Shown: positions 62,459 through 64,000 of the stretch, in pieces | How the letters are laid out: the number at the start of each line of letters is the position of its first letter | Position numbering within the stretch: the first letter of the stretch is position 1 | NCBI GenBank assembly: GCA_044433115.1 | Contig: JAWXTY010000002.1 | Location: forward strand, 1 to 64,000 | From: CAKUIA01 sp044433115 | GTDB lineage: Bacteria; Verrucomicrobiota; Verrucomicrobiia; Opitutales; Intestinicryptomonadaceae | Length of the DNA: 64,000 nt | Reading direction: 5' to 3' | Made by a program: the position numbers and the translations under genes | Notes under the pieces: model-generated | Told to the model about the DNA's origin: nothing | Database searches by the model: none | What the model saw: the letters and a program-made list of their open reading frames with translations, nothing else

Positions 62459-63721
62459 TTAAGCCTTTTCTAAGATAATTGCAGTGTTTGCTCCTCCAAA
62501 ACCACTATTTAAACTCATCATCTTATCTGCTTGTTCTTCAAGAGTTTGCATTGGGATATTTAGAGATTTAGCTTCTTCGTCGAGTTCTGTTATATGAGCA
62601 GAGGCAGGAATAATCGCATTTTTCAAGCTCAATGCACAAATACCAGCTTCCAAAACGCCTGCCAAAGATAGTCCGTGTCCTGTTATAGCCTTTGTACTAC
62701 TTATAGGCATTTTCGCATTCTCGCCAAATACAGTCTTAATCGCCCTAAGTTCAGCCACATCGCCTATAGGAGTAGAAGTTCCGTGAGCATTGATATAATC
62801 AATGTCGTCTGTAGTCAAATTTCCAGCTTTTAAAGCCTTCTTTATAGCACTTACAACGCCTCTGCCTTCTGGGTGAGGTATAGCTACATTATAGCCATCA
62901 CTGCCTTGACCCCAAGAGTTTATTCTTGCGTAAATATCTGCATTTCTTGATTTTGCAAGCTCTTCGTCTTCTATAATCATACATACAGCCCCACCTGTGC
63001 CTACAAAGCCACTACGGTTTTTATCGAAAGGTCTTGAAGCCTCGTCTGGATTGTCAGAAGTAGTCAAAGCACGCATACCTGCAAAAGGAACTATAGTTCT
63101 ATAGTCGCCATCTTCGCCACCTATTACCAACATTCTCTTTTGTCTGCCAGAGCGAATTTCTTCATAAGCAAATCCAAGAGCGTGAGATGATGATGCACAA
63201 GCACTTGCAAATCCACAAGAATTACCTGTAATTTGAAAAGCCGAAACCAAGTTATAAGAAAGCGTGCCAACTATAGAAGAAACAACCCCCATTGGGTGAG
63301 CCTTAGCAGCCCCTACTTTGTCCATTCTTTGCATATGACTATATAGCATATTCGTAGAGCCTGCAGACGCTGTGTACATACCTGTATCATCGTCATTAGC
63401 AACATCTTCTGGGCTTAGTCCAGCGTCTTTTAAAGCCTGAGTTACAGCACAGTGTGCGTATAAAACGTGGGGAGCAAAGCCCCTTAAAACAGTGCGTTTA
63501 ATAGGGTATAATTCCTTATTCCACTGCCAATCTTCGGCATCTATACCCTCTATTTTGAAGCCCTTAACAGTGCCTAGACAGCGAACTTGCGTGTTTTCTT
63601 TTGCAAATTCCTCGCTGATTTCTATACCATTTTTTAGTTCTCTAAGGCTAGTTAAAACTTCCTCTTTATTCTCGCCTATACTAGTGATAAATCCTAAACC
63701 TGTTATTGCTACTTTTTTCAT
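62459..63721 (-). CDS. Beta-ketoacyl-ACP synthase (FabF/FabB type)
   Basis: The 420-residue protein has the KAS catalytic set: Cys175 in FASACASSSH, His in INAHGTSTPIGD and His in ITGHGLSLAGVLEAG, plus LNSGFGGANTAIIL at the end. It elongates acyl chains on acyl carrier protein. The TGHGLSLAG form differs from the TGHLLGAAG usual in housekeeping FabF and is closer to FabB-like or special-purpose enzymes. The start overlaps the stop of the FabZ-like gene by one base, and waaA follows directly, so the lipid may be for the envelope. Confidence 0.92.
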   Translation of the reverse strand: MKKVAITGLGFITSIGENKEEVLTSLRELKNGIEISEEFAKENTQVRCLGTVKGFKIEGIDAEDWQWNKELYPIKRTVLRGFAPHVLYAHCAVTQALKDAGLSPEDVANDDDTGMYTASAGSTNMLYSHMQRMDKVGAAKAHPMGVVSSIVGTLSYNLVSAFQITGNSCGFASACASSSHALGFAYEEIRSGRQKRMLVIGGEDGDYRTIVPFAGMRALTTSDNPDEASRPFDKNRSGFVGTGGAVCMIIEDEELAKSRNADIYARINSWGQGSDGYNVAIPHPEGRGVVSAIKKALKAGNLTTDDIDYINAHGTSTPIGDVAELRAIKTVFGENAKMPISSTKAITGHGLSLAGVLEAGICALSLKNAIIPASAHITELDEEAKSLNIPMQTLEEQADKMMSLNSGFGGANTAIILEKA

Positions 63722-64000
63722 TAGTCTTTGTAGTTAAATGTTAAACATACTCTTTCTGTGTGGCTCGCTCTCTCGCCATTTACATAAGTATTTGCCTTAA
63801 TCACAGCCAAAGGGTGGCGTATTGCAGTGATTTCTACTTCTAAGTCTATCCTGTCTTTTGGACGACAAATTTTAAAGCAACGCACTCCATCTGCACTTGT
63901 GAAAAATATTTGCTTAGGGTCAACTGGCTTCTTTAACCTTTTGTCAGTTGCTGCCAATAAATACAATACCCCAAGTTGCCCAACTGCTTCTATAGATAGT
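63721..64000 (-). CDS. FabZ/FabA-like 3-hydroxyacyl-ACP dehydratase, 5' part outside the window
   Basis: The frame runs to the window edge. The visible 92 residues match the C-terminal part of a hotdog-fold dehydratase: SIEAVGQLGVLYLLAAT (the E-x3-Q-x2-G helix of the family, with the catalytic Glu), PKQIFFTSADGVRCFKICRPKDRIDLEV and VNGERASHTERVCLTF. A TTG within this region (63966) is not a likely start. It would dehydrate 3-hydroxyacyl-ACP. It overlaps the fabF-like gene by one base. Confidence 0.8.
   Translation of the reverse strand, partial: LSIEAVGQLGVLYLLAATDKRLKKPVDPKQIFFTSADGVRCFKICRPKDRIDLEVEITAIRHPLAVIKANTYVNGERASHTERVCLTFNYKD

Overview
The window is AT-rich (roughly 36-38% GC by eye) chromosomal DNA from a Gram-negative bacterium: it encodes Kdo transferase, an LpxL-type acyltransferase, TolQ/TolR-like and TonB-like proteins, a LolA-like protein and lipoproteins. 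The gene content (SecG with a long Ala/Thr/Glu-rich tail, coaE-rho followed by two pilB-type genes and pilC, an amidoligase-type operon, a uronate operon with two Gfo/Idh proteins) suggests Verrucomicrobiota, perhaps an Opitutia-like lineage. This is inference from gene content, not phylogeny. A run of ten N at 18290-18299 shows it is a scaffolded draft assembly. No rRNA, tRNA or CRISPR array was seen.

Layout. 1-4938 (minus): an operon of circularly permuted ATP-grasp, alpha-E, transglutaminase and two M14-type deacylases, the last of which has lost its zinc and catalytic residues. 5340-9591 (plus): two envelope proteins, then grpE and dnaJ. 9810-17624 (minus): a run including secG, a LolA-like gene, an M29 aminopeptidase, rluD-like, metY, ribE and a nuclease-family gene. 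17693-18650: an array of about 201-bp repeats. 18719-22351: LPS acyltransferase, M23 peptidase and small proteins. 22866-31354 (plus): def-coaE-rho and type IV pilus/type II secretion assembly genes. 31492-37909: RNA methyltransferases, xseB-dxs, deoA. 38269-41001: an AT-richer island with a secreted protein of unknown function and a broken metallopeptidase-like gene. 41502-51081: a complete glucuronate-to-KDPG gene set under a LacI-type regulator with a clear operator. 51212-53829: acylphosphatase and an ABC exporter operon. 53874-55981: a type II restriction-modification pair. 56025-59988: TolQ/TolR/TonB-like genes and glyS. 60369-64000 (minus): a ROK kinase, waaA, a fabF-like gene and a partial FabZ-like gene.

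Much of the unexplained structure lies between genes. Four dispersed repeat families (called A-D here) can be recognised. A (about 190-297 bp, or about 201 bp in tandem) has terminal inverted repeats, a promoter-like block and a hairpin whose stem varies with compensation between copies. B (118-119 bp foldback) and C (150 bp) sit at gene 3' ends and share the end GGGGCGTGA. D (about 200 bp) has two stems that differ between copies yet stay paired. Six gene-proximal promoters share one unusual motif, TTGCTC-N17-TYTARK with a conserved T-rich spacer, and several sit only 9-24 bp from the start codon. The same block is embedded in family A, which suggests that the repeat and the host promoters have exchanged sequence.
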